From positions 1,909,001-1,973,000 of the forward strand of contig NZ_CP094380.1 in the NCBI RefSeq assembly GCF_022809775.1: a stretch of 64,000 nt of DNA, in the 5' to 3' direction. The notes beneath the pieces were generated by a model. The model saw only the letters and a list, made by a program, of their open reading frames with translations, had not been told where the DNA came from and did no database searches. Source of the stretch: Pseudodesulfovibrio tunisiensis (GTDB lineage Bacteria; Desulfobacterota; Desulfovibrionia; Desulfovibrionales; Desulfovibrionaceae). The position numbers and the translations under genes were made by a program. Below, piece after piece: positions 52,555 through 61,271 of this stretch (position 1 is the first letter of the stretch; every line of letters begins with the position of its first letter).

Positions 52555-54490
52555 AAACACGGGCATCGCCGCCAAGCTCGCCCTGCTCGTGCTGGGGACC
52601 GCCCTGCTCGTGCTGGCTGCAGTTCTGGCATACAACTATCAGGTTTCCAGGGACATCATCGTACGCGAGGCCGAACGCAACGTCCGCAACCTCGGCCGGA
52701 AGACCGTGCACCAGTTCGGTCAGGTACTGGTGCCCATCGAGCGCACCGTGCAAAACATGGCCATCGCCCTTGAGGACGCGAATCTGACCCGTGACGACAT
52801 CATCGCCATGAACCGCCGCATTCTGGAAAACAATCCGGACATATTCGGCATGGCCATCGCGTTCGAACCGTTCGCACTGGGCAAGGACCACCTCTACTTC
52901 TCGCCCTACTGGTACCGCTCGCAGGGACGCACCGCCTTCACCATGCTGGGCGGCCCGGACTATCGGTACTTCTACATGGACTGGTATCAGGTGCCCAAGG
53001 AGCTGGACCACCCGGCATGGACCGAACCCTATTTCGACGAGGGCGGCGGCGGGGTCATCATGACCACCTACTCCGTACCCTTCTATCGCACGGAAAACGG
53101 CAAGCGCGTGTTCGCGGGCGTGTGCACGGCGGACATTTCCCTGGAATGGCTGCGCAGAAACGTGTCCGACATCCGGCTCTACGAGAACGGCTACGCCGTG
53201 GTGCTCTCCAAGCACGGCACCTATGTCTATCATCCCATGGAACGGCAGGTCATGAGCCACACCATCTTCTCCCTCGCAGTCGAGCGCAACGATCCCTCGA
53301 TCCGGGCGATCGGCAAGGCCATGATCAACGGGGAAACCGGATTCGTGGCCCGCAAGAGCGTCAAGGACGACAGGGACAGCTTTCTCTACTACACGCCCCT
53401 GCCCATCGGAGGCTGGTCCCTCGGCATCCTGTTCGCCCGGGACGACGTGCTTGCGGGAGTTCAGGAACTCACACGGGACATGCTGCTCATCGGGCTGGCC
53501 GGGTTCCTGCTGCTGGCCGCTGCCGTGATCTGGATAGCCCGCTCCATCACCAGCCCCCTGCGCGACCTGTCCGGCGCGGCGCTGGAAATCGCGTCCGGCA
53601 ATCTGGAGCTGCAACTGCCGGAAATCAAAAGCCGGGACGAGGTGGGCGATCTTGCGGACTCGTTCCACATCATGAAGCGCGACCTCAGGGCCTACATCGA
53701 CAATCTCACGAACACCACGGCGGCCAAGGAACGCATCGAATCCGAACTCCGCATTGCCCGGGAAATCCAGATGGGCATCCTGCCCAAGCTCTTCCCGGCC
53801 TTTCCGGACCGCCCGGAATTCGATGTGTTCGCGTCCATCGAACCGGCCAAGGAAGTGGGCGGCGATCTGTACGACTTCTTTTTCGTGGACGAACGCCACT
53901 TCTGCTTTCTGGTTGGCGATGTCTCCGGCAAGGGCGTTCCCGCAGCCTTTTTCATGGCCGTGACCAAGACCCTGCTCAAGGTGGTGTCCGAACGCGGTCT
54001 TGATCCCGGCGAAATCCTGTCCAAGGTCAACAGCGACCTGTCCGAGGAAAACGAATCCTGCATGTTCGTGACCCTGTTTCTGGCGATCATGAACATCGAG
54101 ACCGGCGAAACACGCTATGCCAGCGCCGGGCACAATCCGCCGCTCCTCGTGCCCTGCCACGGCGACCCGGAATGGATTCCACCCTCGCGTGAACCTGTTG
54201 CCGGGGTCATGCAGGGCATGGAATACACCACCAACGTCATGACCCTGCGCCCGGGCGATATCCTGTTCGTATACACGGACGGCGTGACAGAGGCCATGAA
54301 TCCGAAGCGCGAACTCTTTTCCGAGCAGCGGCTCATGGATTTGGCCTCCTCGGCCGAGGGCATGAAAGCGTCCGGCCTGATCGGTCAGGTGGACGCGGCC
54401 ATCAAGGAATTCACCGAGGGAGCGGAACAGTCCGACGACATAACCATGCTCGCCATGCAGTATTGCGGAGCATGCCCAGACAAGGAATAA
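52547..54490 (+). CDS. Membrane PP2C-type (SpoIIE/RsbU) phosphatase with Cache and HAMP domains
   Basis: A 647-aa transmembrane serine/threonine phosphatase. Helix 1 (KLALLVLGTALLVLAAVLAYN) is followed by a double-Cache-like periplasmic domain (about 35-300; GMAIAFEPFALGKDHLYFSPYW, WTEPYFDEGGGGVIMTTYSVPF), helix 2 (LLIGLAGFLLLAAAVIWIA), HAMP (ITSPLRDLSGAALEIASGNLE) and a SpoIIE phosphatase domain. Metal-binding residues are intact in GGDLYDFF, VGDVSGKGVPAAFF, DGVTEAMN and SDDITMLA. It should dephosphorylate the STAS protein encoded 5 nt downstream, in response to a periplasmic signal. Confidence 0.93.
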   Translation: MTRNTGIAAKLALLVLGTALLVLAAVLAYNYQVSRDIIVREAERNVRNLGRKTVHQFGQVLVPIERTVQNMAIALEDANLTRDDIIAMNRRILENNPDIFGMAIAFEPFALGKDHLYFSPYWYRSQGRTAFTMLGGPDYRYFYMDWYQVPKELDHPAWTEPYFDEGGGGVIMTTYSVPFYRTENGKRVFAGVCTADISLEWLRRNVSDIRLYENGYAVVLSKHGTYVYHPMERQVMSHTIFSLAVERNDPSIRAIGKAMINGETGFVARKSVKDDRDSFLYYTPLPIGGWSLGILFARDDVLAGVQELTRDMLLIGLAGFLLLAAAVIWIARSITSPLRDLSGAALEIASGNLELQLPEIKSRDEVGDLADSFHIMKRDLRAYIDNLTNTTAAKERIESELRIAREIQMGILPKLFPAFPDRPEFDVFASIEPAKEVGGDLYDFFFVDERHFCFLVGDVSGKGVPAAFFMAVTKTLLKVVSERGLDPGEILSKVNSDLSEENESCMFVTLFLAIMNIETGETRYASAGHNPPLLVPCHGDPEWIPPSREPVAGVMQGMEYTTNVMTLRPGDILFVYTDGVTEAMNPKRELFSEQRLMDLASSAEGMKASGLIGQVDAAIKEFTEGAEQSDDITMLAMQYCGACPDKE

Positions 54491-54495
54491 TCCTC

Positions 54496-54822
54496 ATGCA
54501 ACTCACCAGCGAAACCAGAAACGGCTTTCTCGTTGTCAGCGTATCCGGCCGCATGGACGCGGTCACGGCCCCGGAATTCGAACGCGAATGCTCGGCCCTG
54601 AGCACGCCCGGCACCCGACTCGTGGCCGACCTCTCCGGTCTGGAATACATCAGTTCCGCAGGGCTTCGGTCCATACTGGCCACGGCCAAGCGCCTCAAGG
54701 CGAACAAGGGAGACATCCGCTTCTGCGGTCTGCAAGGCATGGTACTGGAGGTCTTCGAAGTCTCTGGCTTTGCCGCCATGTTCTCCATCCATCCGAATCA
54801 GGAAGCCGCCGTTGCCGTCTGA
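54496..54822 (+). CDS. Anti-sigma-factor antagonist (STAS domain, RsbV type)
   Basis: A 108-aa single STAS domain. The phosphorylatable Ser lies in LSGLEYISSAGLRSIL. Fold markers FLVVSVSGRMDAVTAPEFE and IRFCGLQGMVLEVFEVSGF are present. Unphosphorylated, it would bind and sequester the RsbW-type kinase; the kinase phosphorylates it and the upstream PP2C removes the phosphate. ATG 54496 has AAGGA 9 nt upstream. Its 3' end overlaps the kinase gene. Confidence 0.92.
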   Translation: MQLTSETRNGFLVVSVSGRMDAVTAPEFERECSALSTPGTRLVADLSGLEYISSAGLRSILATAKRLKANKGDIRFCGLQGMVLEVFEVSGFAAMFSIHPNQEAAVAV

Positions 54823-55258
54823 CGCGCATCACAGTTCGAAAATCACGGCCCGGGCCGTTCCCGGCATTCTTCCGGAATTCCGTTCCCATGTTCTGCAATG
54901 CGCTTCCAGGGCCGGGGCGTCTGCCGCCCAGCTCACGCGCATCGAACTCGCGTTCGAGGAAGCCCTGATGAATGTCTGCACCCATGCCTACCCGGAGAAG
55001 ACGGGCACGGTCTCGGTCGACTGCTTCACGAAACGGGAAAAAACCGGAGCTCCGCTTTTCTGCGTCCGACTCACGGACCATGGAGAGCCCTTCAACCCTC
55101 TTGAGCATACGCCCCGCCCCACTCCTGCGGACATGAACTCGCGTACGCCCGGCGGCATGGGAATTGTCCTGTTGCAACGCATGGTTGACCAAGCCGACTA
55201 TTTCCGAACCGATACCGCAAACTGCATGATTCTCTGTTTTTCCCTTTCTGTCCGATAA
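54812..55258 (+). CDS. Anti-sigma-factor-type serine kinase (RsbW-like HATPase)
   Basis: A 148-aa GHKL ATPase of the RsbW/SpoIIAB class. The N box is ELAFEEALMNVCTHAYP, G1 is VRLTDHGEPFNP and G2 is GGMGIVLLQRMVD. No ATG lies near the domain start. TTG 54812, with GGA 9 nt upstream and an 11-bp overlap with the STAS gene, is the most likely initiator; an ATG at 54770 would overlap more. The downstream target (sigma factor or another effector) is not encoded next to it, so the output of the module is unknown. Confidence 0.87.
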   Translation: MPSDAHHSSKITARAVPGILPEFRSHVLQCASRAGASAAQLTRIELAFEEALMNVCTHAYPEKTGTVSVDCFTKREKTGAPLFCVRLTDHGEPFNPLEHTPRPTPADMNSRTPGGMGIVLLQRMVDQADYFRTDTANCMILCFSLSVR

Positions 55259-55284
55259 TATTCCACAGCCAACCTCACTTATTC

Positions 55285-55306
55285 CACATGAGGAGTTGTT
55301 CATGTG
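55285..55306 (+). promoter_or_regulatory. Inverted repeat upstream of CII-like copy 2
   Basis: CACATGA (55285-55291) and TCATGTG (55300-55306) are separated by 8 bp. A third CATGTG lies at 55399-55404 just before the ribosome site. They flank the promoter at 55346-55375. Confidence 0.55.
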
Positions 55307-55345
55307 TTATTTTGGCATTTTCTTGCCACTTTTGCCGTTTTTTTG

Positions 55346-55375
55346 TTGACCACTTTTCCCCAGAAAGTGTAATAC
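55346..55375 (+). promoter_or_regulatory. Sigma-70 promoter with internal inverted repeat for CII-like copy 2
   Basis: TTGACC (55346-55351) and TAATAC (55370-55375) are 18 bp apart. The spacer contains CACTTT..AAAGTG arms (55351-55356 and 55364-55369), a likely operator between -35 and -10. Confidence 0.65.
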
Positions 55376-55415
55376 TGAATATAAGGCAAAATTTTCAACA
55401 TGTGGGGGGATAAAC

Positions 55416-55730
55416 ATGTTTGAGAAGAATTTGACCAAGAAGATGCAGGATGTTGTTCTGGAAGGAAGAATTCCGGCAAAAGAGATCTGCTCGCGGATCA
55501 AGAAGCCGTATTCGACCCTCCTCCGCGAACTGAACCCGTTTGACACGCATGCCAAGCTGGGCGCGGAAACCATGTTCGACATCGTCAAGGTGACACACAA
55601 CGTATCCGTCCTGGAATTCATGGCCAGGGAGCTCGGGTACACCCTGACGCCGCTGGAAGCCATGGAGCGCAGACCCAGACCAGCCAAGGTCGCGGCCAAG
55701 CGCATTCGCAGGCAGGCCGCAACGGTCTGA
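55416..55730 (+). CDS. CII-like small regulator, copy 2
   Basis: A 104-aa paralog of the protein at 44426-44686: both start MFEK, and share KKPYSTLLRELNPFDTHAKLG-type and ETMFDIVKVT segments. It differs in a basic C-terminal extension (RRPRPAKVAAKRIRRQA) that could bind nucleic acid. It has its own sigma-70-type promoter and terminator and no phage neighbours. The family resembles the phage CII/CP76 regulators; the regulated genes are unknown. Confidence 0.8.
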   Translation: MFEKNLTKKMQDVVLEGRIPAKEICSRIKKPYSTLLRELNPFDTHAKLGAETMFDIVKVTHNVSVLEFMARELGYTLTPLEAMERRPRPAKVAAKRIRRQAATV

Positions 55731-55757
55731 CACGACGTCCGAATCTTGCCTGCACCG

Positions 55758-55789
55758 GGGAGGGCGCCGATGGCGGCGCCCTCCCTTTT
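55758..55789 (+). terminator. Terminator of CII-like copy 2
   Basis: GGGAGGGCGCC pairs perfectly with GGCGCCCTCCC around a six-base loop, followed by TTTT. Confidence 0.88.
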
Positions 55790-55889
55790 CTCGGCATGCC
55801 CAACACGGACATCCGGGGAATCGTTTTGACTTTTGCCAGTCTTTGGTTTTAATTAGGGTTGCACACAATATTGCAAGGAGGATGGGCCA

Positions 55890-57155
55890 ATGACCCAGGA
55901 TACATTCAATAAAGCTCTCGCTGTCGGCCGCCCGCCGAACGTCGTCAAAAATTTCCCCAATTCCAAGGCTCTCATCGTCAGCGGCAAGGTGATCGACCGC
56001 GCCATGCTCGCCAAGGGCAAGGCAATGACCATCGCTGCCAACGGACGCAACATCTTCGTGATCGAAGGTGCACTGCGTGCCGCGCAAAAGGCCAATGCAG
56101 CCCTGATCATCGAAATCGCGCGCTCCGAGTCCACCTACTGCCCCACCACCATGTGGAACATCTCCCGCAGGGTGGACTACCTCTGCAACAAGCTCGGCAT
56201 CACCGTGCCCGTGGCCATCCACGCCGACCACTACTTTCTCAAGAAGTGGGATCACGTGGCCGAGGCGCTGGTGGAGATTCCCACGCTGTTCGACGCGGGC
56301 ATCACCTCCATCGCCATCGACGCCTCGCACATGACCGATGATCTCAACCTGCTCGCAAACATCGCGCTCGCCCCGGTCATCCCGGGCTGGGCCGGTTACG
56401 AAACCGAAATCGGCGAGATCAAGGGCAAGTTCGGCCTGTCCACCCCGGTGGAGGCCAAGTTCCTGGTGCAGGGACTCAACGCCCACGGCATGTGCCCGGA
56501 CTGGATCGCCCTGAACAACGGCACCACCCACGGCATCGAGGCCTCCGGCACCGGCATCCAGGTCGGCCTGACCGCCGAAATTCACGAGGCCCTCGTGCCC
56601 TACGGCACCTCCGGCGCCCAGCACGGCACCTCGGGCAATGATTCCCAGCGGCTGCGCGAGATCGCCGAGCAGACCAAAACCACCAAGGCCAACGTGGCCA
56701 CCGCCCTGCAGATGGTAGGCTGGGGCGTCAAGGTCAATGAATTCGGCAACGCCATCATGGACGGCGAGGCCTTTGTCAAGGAAGCGGGCAAGGGACTTTC
56801 CGAAGCCCTCTGGAACGAAATGGTCGCCTATGCCGATGAAAACGACATCAAGGGCGGCAACTACAAGAAGCTCAACCTGCCCTTTGAACGCCGCATGCAG
56901 GGACAGCCCGCGGAAATCCGCGAACGCATGGTCGCCATCACCGAGGACTTCGTCTACGACCTGCTCGTCAACGTGTTCCACGCCGACGGCACTGCGGAAA
57001 TAGCCTACGACGTCATTCTCAAGGCCGGTTCCCATGACCTCGGCCCCAAGGTCGAGCGGTTCGAGAACCCGGCCGAGTGGACTGAAGAGAAAATCAAGGC
57101 CCGTGCCGCGGAAATCGATACGGACAAGGGCCCGGCTGGCGATTTCGACGACTAG
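55890..57155 (+). CDS. fba: Class II fructose-bisphosphate aldolase family protein
   Basis: A 421-aa metal-dependent aldolase that cleaves or forms fructose-1,6-bisphosphate in glycolysis and gluconeogenesis. Zinc-site and catalytic segments are VAIHADHYF (His, Asp), ITSIAIDASHM, NNGTTHGIE and PYGTSGAQHGTSGND, which holds the second metal His and the phosphate loop. It is longer than E. coli FbaA but of the length seen in a class II subgroup in anaerobes; activity on a related ketose bisphosphate cannot be excluded. It follows a GGAGG ribosome site and ends at a strong terminator. Confidence 0.88.
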   Translation: MTQDTFNKALAVGRPPNVVKNFPNSKALIVSGKVIDRAMLAKGKAMTIAANGRNIFVIEGALRAAQKANAALIIEIARSESTYCPTTMWNISRRVDYLCNKLGITVPVAIHADHYFLKKWDHVAEALVEIPTLFDAGITSIAIDASHMTDDLNLLANIALAPVIPGWAGYETEIGEIKGKFGLSTPVEAKFLVQGLNAHGMCPDWIALNNGTTHGIEASGTGIQVGLTAEIHEALVPYGTSGAQHGTSGNDSQRLREIAEQTKTTKANVATALQMVGWGVKVNEFGNAIMDGEAFVKEAGKGLSEALWNEMVAYADENDIKGGNYKKLNLPFERRMQGQPAEIRERMVAITEDFVYDLLVNVFHADGTAEIAYDVILKAGSHDLGPKVERFENPAEWTEEKIKARAAEIDTDKGPAGDFDD

Positions 57156-57182
57156 TTCACCGCCAGTATTGCGATAGGAAAA

Positions 57183-57212
57183 GGCGTCCCGGTGAACCGG
57201 GACGCCTTTTTT
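57183..57212 (+). terminator. Terminator after the aldolase gene
   Basis: GGCGTCCCGGT pairs with ACCGGGACGCC around GA, followed by six T. Confidence 0.93.
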
Positions 57213-57441
57213 GCCTTCGGCGCCCCTCCCGGGAGGCCGGGCGCTGCCCGAACCCGCCAAGGAGCAAGGCCCCTTGGATCCCCATTCTGTTTCGGGTGGC
57301 CCAAAAGAGATGACAACTTTTTTGTCTGTTTCCCCTGAGTACTCTCTTCCGACAGGGCTACTCCCGGCATTTCAGCAATCTTCTACGGCGCCATGCGAGC
57401 CTTTCAAGTTCACACATCCCATGCAAGCGGCGTAGAACCAG
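57213..57441 (-). repeat. Intergenic dispersed repeat, copy 2 (inverted)
   Basis: Read on the minus strand it starts CTGGTTCTACGCCGC and ends GCCGAAGGC, collinear with copy 1 at 35722-36026. Shared blocks include CTCAGGGGAAACAG, ACAGAATGGGGATCC and AAGGGGCCTTGCTCCTTGG. The middle is diverged and lacks the nested 34-bp-stem hairpin. No protein is encoded. Confidence 0.8.
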
Positions 57442-57779
57442 CAATTTTCGATTCATCTCCCAATTCCGGGGAAGGCAGCCCCATTCTCCTGTTTTTGCTT
57501 GACTCGGGGGCATGCTTCGGCGTAGGCGGTTAGAGCGATTGGCCCGTCCACCATGCTTCTGGATGGAAAAATCCGATCGCATCGGAACTTTGGACCGGCA
57601 AACAGATCTTGATTTCAACGGGTTGCCGTTTTCCTGCAAAAGTTCTGCATCAGAAATAACCATTGAACAGCCCGGACTCTGCCCAGAGGGTGGAGGTGCC
57701 GGGTTGCTGGCTGTATTCGGCAAAATCCGGCAAAATACACTGTCGGATAGCCTCGGCTTGGACATAAAGAGGAGGTAAA
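57442..57779. other. Leader region of infA
   Basis: About 340 bp between the repeat and infA, without a recognisable gene. It must hold the infA promoter. A direct repeat of CGGCAAAAT lies around 57715-57735, and AAAGAGGAGG just before the ATG is a strong ribosome site. No riboswitch class was recognised. Confidence 0.45.
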
Positions 57780-57998
57780 ATGGCAAAAGAAGAAGGCATT
57801 ACGGTCAACGGCGTCGTTGAGGAAGCTCTGCCCAACGCCATGTTCCGCGTGGAACTGGAAAACGGGCACACCATTCTCGCACACATCTCCGGCAAGATGC
57901 GCAAGTTCCGCATTCGCGTCATGCCCGGGGACACGGTCACCGTTGAGCTGTCCCCTTACGATCTGACGAGAGGACGCATCACCTTCCGTCCCCGCTAG
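57780..57998 (+). CDS. infA: Translation initiation factor IF-1
   Basis: A 72-aa S1/OB-fold protein that binds the ribosomal A site during initiation. The sequence is canonical: [40 protein letters not shown] and [20 protein letters not shown]. Length is exactly that of the family. Very strong GAGGAGG ribosome site. Single gene. Confidence 0.98.
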   Translation: MAKEEGITVNGVVEEALPNAMFRVELENGHTILAHISGKMRKFRIRVMPGDTVTVELSPYDLTRGRITFRPR

Positions 57999-60900
57999 CA
58001 GACGTAAAAAGGGAGAAGCCTTCCGGCTCCTCCCTTTTTGCTTGTTTCTTCATCCTTCCCTATTTCGGCTTGGCGACCTCGATGGTCTTGCCCGGCTGCA
58101 ACTTCCATTTTCCTGTCATAGATGACCACCGGAATGGATACGTCGCCCTTGTGGTAGGCGGTCATCTTCACGGATCTGTGATCCATGTGGATGTCGAACC
58201 AGACCTTGCGGTGCACGAAACTGAAGGACAGCTCGCCCCAGTGCTCGGGCAGGTCCGGATACACACTGATGGGATCGGACGACAGATTCAGGCCCGCGAA
58301 ATCCTGCTTCAGGACTTCCAGAGTTCCGGCCATCACGCCGGTATGAATGCCCTCCGGCGTGGTTCCGCCCTGCGAGTCGAAAATATCGCTCTCCATGGCT
58401 TCCATGAACCAATCCCATGCAATATCGCTTGGATAGATGTACTTCGCGATAACCGAATGCACCACCTTGGATAAAGTTGATCCGTGACTGGTGCGCTTTT
58501 CGTAGAAGTCGTAGTTGGCCTTGAGCAGCTTGAGCGGATCATCGACGGCATAGCCGAGCTTGCCCAGAATCCGGGAGACCTCCTCGGGTTCAAGCACGTA
58601 CCAGGTCATGAGGGTATCTGCCTGCTTGGCCACCTTGTAGTGATCCGGCGAATCGTTCTCGGCCTTGAGAATGCGATCCATGCGATGGATCGAATAATAC
58701 CGCTTGCGGTAGTCGTCCCAATCCAGCTCATCCAAATCCATGTAGCCATCGAACTGGCTGATGATGCCGTCCTTGGTGAAGATGACATTCAGCTTCTCGG
58801 TCATGCCGCGCCACTTGACCACGTCGTCATCGGTCAATTCGATCTTGGCCTTGAGCCGTTCAAGCATTTTGGCCGGAATCTCATTCATGACCTCAAGCGC
58901 CTTTTCCATGAGCCAGGCGACCATGATGTTGGTATAGGCATTGTCCTTGAGCCCGGGGACATCCGACCCGGGCAGGGCTTCGTGGAACTCGTCCGGCCCC
59001 ATGACCCCGGCGATGTGGAACCGACCATCGTTTTCGTCGAATTCCGCGATGGAGCCCCAGAACTTGGCGATATCCAGCAGCATTTCCGCGCCGTACTCCT
59101 TGAGAAAGGCCGTATCTCCGGTCCAGGAAACATAGCGCCAGACATTGACGAACACGGCGATGGACACGTGCCGCTGCCGTCGGGAAAGGTCCGGGTCCCA
59201 TTTCTTGGACTCGGGATTGTAGTGCACCTCCTGCGTTTCCTCGGACCCGTCATCCGCAGTCTGCCATGGATACATGGCGCCTTCATAGCCGTTCTCCCGC
59301 GCATATCTGCGGGCCGCGTCCAACCGGTTGTACCGGTAGAGCAGCAGTCCCTTGGATATTTCCGGGAAATTGGCGTCGAAGAACGGCAGGATGTACAGTT
59401 CATCCCAGAAGATGTGGCCGCGATAGGCCTCGCCATGCAGACCGCGCGCAGGCATGCCCGCGTCGCGTCCCGCATTGTGCGGGCTGGCCGTGACCAGAAG
59501 ATGATAGGTGTGCAACCGTAGCACGCGCTGCACGAACCTGTCGCCCGTGACCCGCATGTCCGCCTTCTGCCACAAGCCCTTCCACGCCTTGGCATGCGGT
59601 CCGAAAACGCCCTGAAAGGTCTTCACGCCTCCCAGCGCGTCCACGCACATCTCCTTGAGATTGCCGGGCGTCTTGTCCAGCGAAGTGCGCACGTACACAT
59701 ACTTTTCAAGGCAGTAATTGGTGTTTTCCAAGGCCAGAAACTGCATTTCCTCGGTGACCTTGGCCTTCTCCTGAAACACGCTCTTGCGCATGTCCAGAGG
59801 CTTGCCGTTTTCCAGCAGCATGGTCTTGGCGGCCATGACGACCTGATATCGGGAGTGGCTGGTTTCCACATGCAGGAAGATGCCATCCCCGGCCTTGCCT
59901 CCGGCCACGCGGCACAGATGATTCGACGTGAGCTTGGAATACCGGGGCACGCCGCCGTTGGTGACATTGCCGTCGATGGAGGATCGGAACGTGATCTTAC
60001 CGGAATAGTTCAGGGGCATGACCTCGAACCGAAGTGCGCACAAATGGGCGTCCGCCATGCTGACCAACCTGCGGCTGGAGATGCGCGTGATGCGCCCGAC
60101 CTTGTCCTTGACCACAAGATCGCGTTCCATCACGGCTTCACGCATGTTCAGCCGGTGGGAATAGCTCAGGATTTCCATGGAAAGCGGACTGACGAACTCG
60201 CCGGCTCCGATCTTGAATTCCACGGGCAGCCAGTTCGGGCAGTTCACGAAATCATTGTTGTAGATTTCCCGGCCCTGCACCATGCTCGGCACCTTGTTGA
60301 AGATGCCGGAAATGTAGGTTCCCGGGTAGAAGTAGTAGGACGCGCATTCGCATTCGTATGCGCCGCGCGTACCCAGATAGCCATTGCCCACTGCGGTCAG
60401 GGTTTCACGGAGCTTTTCATCGCCCGGCTCGAATCCGCTGTACACATGGTACCACTCGTCCGTGGCCATGCCCGTATCGAACCATTCCTCGAAATCGTCC
60501 ACCGTGATTTCGCCCAGATCGGAAACCACGAGATCCGCGCCGAACCGCTTGAGCAGCTCGCCCGCAATGTTTCTGGCAATGCCGAGCGTCATGCCGAAAT
60601 TTCCGGCGCGCCCGGCCTGAACACCGGATATGGCGTCCTCCACCACGATGCACTGACCGGGATGCAGGCCCATCTCTTTTGCGCAGGTCACGAAAATGTC
60701 CGGATCAGGTTTGCCCTTGAGGTTCAACTCTGCGGACACCATGCCGTCGACCCGGGCATCGAACAGGTCTTCCAGCCCGGCGAGCTGAAGCACGAGCAGG
60801 CAGTTTCGGCTGGATGTGGCAACGCCAACCTTCACGCCCATGTCCTTGAGCTGCTTGATCAGGTCCACGGAAGTGTCGAAGACCTCCGGACCTTCACGCC

Positions 60901-61225
60901 GCAGGATTTCCTGATACAGATCATTCTTGTAGTTGCCGATGCCGCAGATGGTCTCCAATCCCGGAGCGTCTTCCGGAGTGCCCGGATCAAGGCGGATGTT
61001 GCGGGATTTCAGAAAGCTCAGGACGCCTTCGAACCGGGGCTTGCCGTCCACGTAGTTGAGGTAATCATGCGTCCTGTCGAACGGTTCGAAAGGCACGCTC
61101 TTTTCGTCGGCCCTTTTCTTGAGAAACTCGTTGAACGCGGTTTCCCACGCCTGGGCATGCACCCGTGCGGTCCGCGTGATGACTCCATCGAGATCAAAGA
61201 CTACGCCACTCAATTTGACAGCCAC
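57995..61225 (-). CDS. Beta-phosphoglucomutase (HAD) fused to GH65 glycoside phosphorylase/hydrolase
   Basis: A 1076-aa fusion as read. Residues about 1-225 are a HAD beta-phosphoglucomutase: nucleophile [18 protein letters not shown] and [15 protein letters not shown]. The rest is GH65, with the N-terminal beta-sandwich ([23 protein letters not shown]), the barrel ([24 protein letters not shown]) and the catalytic acid Glu in [13 protein letters not shown]65 phosphorylases split trehalose, maltose or kojibiose to beta-glucose-1-phosphate, which the HAD half would convert to glucose-6-phosphate. The GTG start has GGAG 5 nt upstream. Near the end, removing one A from the A4 run (T4 at 58108-58111 on plus) gives [18 protein letters not shown] and a stop at 58060, which avoids overlapping infA. 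Confidence 0.88.
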   Translation of the reverse strand: MAVKLSGVVFDLDGVITRTARVHAQAWETAFNEFLKKRADEKSVPFEPFDRTHDYLNYVDGKPRFEGVLSFLKSRNIRLDPGTPEDAPGLETICGIGNYKNDLYQEILRREGPEVFDTSVDLIKQLKDMGVKVGVATSSRNCLLVLQLAGLEDLFDARVDGMVSAELNLKGKPDPDIFVTCAKEMGLHPGQCIVVEDAISGVQAGRAGNFGMTLGIARNIAGELLKRFGADLVVSDLGEITVDDFEEWFDTGMATDEWYHVYSGFEPGDEKLRETLTAVGNGYLGTRGAYECECASYYFYPGTYISGIFNKVPSMVQGREIYNNDFVNCPNWLPVEFKIGAGEFVSPLSMEILSYSHRLNMREAVMERDLVVKDKVGRITRISSRRLVSMADAHLCALRFEVMPLNYSGKITFRSSIDGNVTNGGVPRYSKLTSNHLCRVAGGKAGDGIFLHVETSHSRYQVVMAAKTMLLENGKPLDMRKSVFQEKAKVTEEMQFLALENTNYCLEKYVYVRTSLDKTPGNLKEMCVDALGGVKTFQGVFGPHAKAWKGLWQKADMRVTGDRFVQRVLRLHTYHLLVTASPHNAGRDAGMPARGLHGEAYRGHIFWDELYILPFFDANFPEISKGLLLYRYNRLDAARRYARENGYEGAMYPWQTADDGSEETQEVHYNPESKKWDPDLSRRQRHVSIAVFVNVWRYVSWTGDTAFLKEYGAEMLLDIAKFWGSIAEFDENDGRFHIAGVMGPDEFHEALPGSDVPGLKDNAYTNIMVAWLMEKALEVMNEIPAKMLERLKAKIELTDDDVVKWRGMTEKLNVIFTKDGIISQFDGYMDLDELDWDDYRKRYYSIHRMDRILKAENDSPDHYKVAKQADTLMTWYVLEPEEVSRILGKLGYAVDDPLKLLKANYDFYEKRTSHGSTLSKVVHSVIAKYIYPSDIAWDWFMEAMESDIFDSQGGTTPEGIHTGVMAGTLEVLKQDFAGLNLSSDPISVYPDLPEHWGELSFSFVHRKVWFDIHMDHRSVKMTAYHKGDVSIPVVIYDRKMEVAAGQDHRGRQAEIGKDEETSKKGGAGRLLPFYVC
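58007..58038. terminator. Bidirectional terminator between infA and the GH65 fusion gene
   Basis: A five-A run, a GGGAGAAGC / GGCTCCTCCC stem with mismatch, and a five-T run. It serves infA on plus. On minus it follows the inferred GH65 stop at 58060, which supports the frame-corrected end. Confidence 0.75.
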
Positions 61226-61271
61226 GTTCGCTCCTTTTCCCTGTCGGGGAGTTGAGGTGTCGACGTGAGGG

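Noticed and set aside
44426..55730. Prophage suggested by two CII-like regulators
   Set aside because: No integrase, capsid, tail, lysis or replication genes lie between or around them, and the intervening genes are ordinary metabolic and signalling genes.
55395..57260. A 621-codon open frame on the minus strand
   Set aside because: It is antisense to the aldolase and CII-like genes, which have clear motifs, promoters and terminators on the plus strand.
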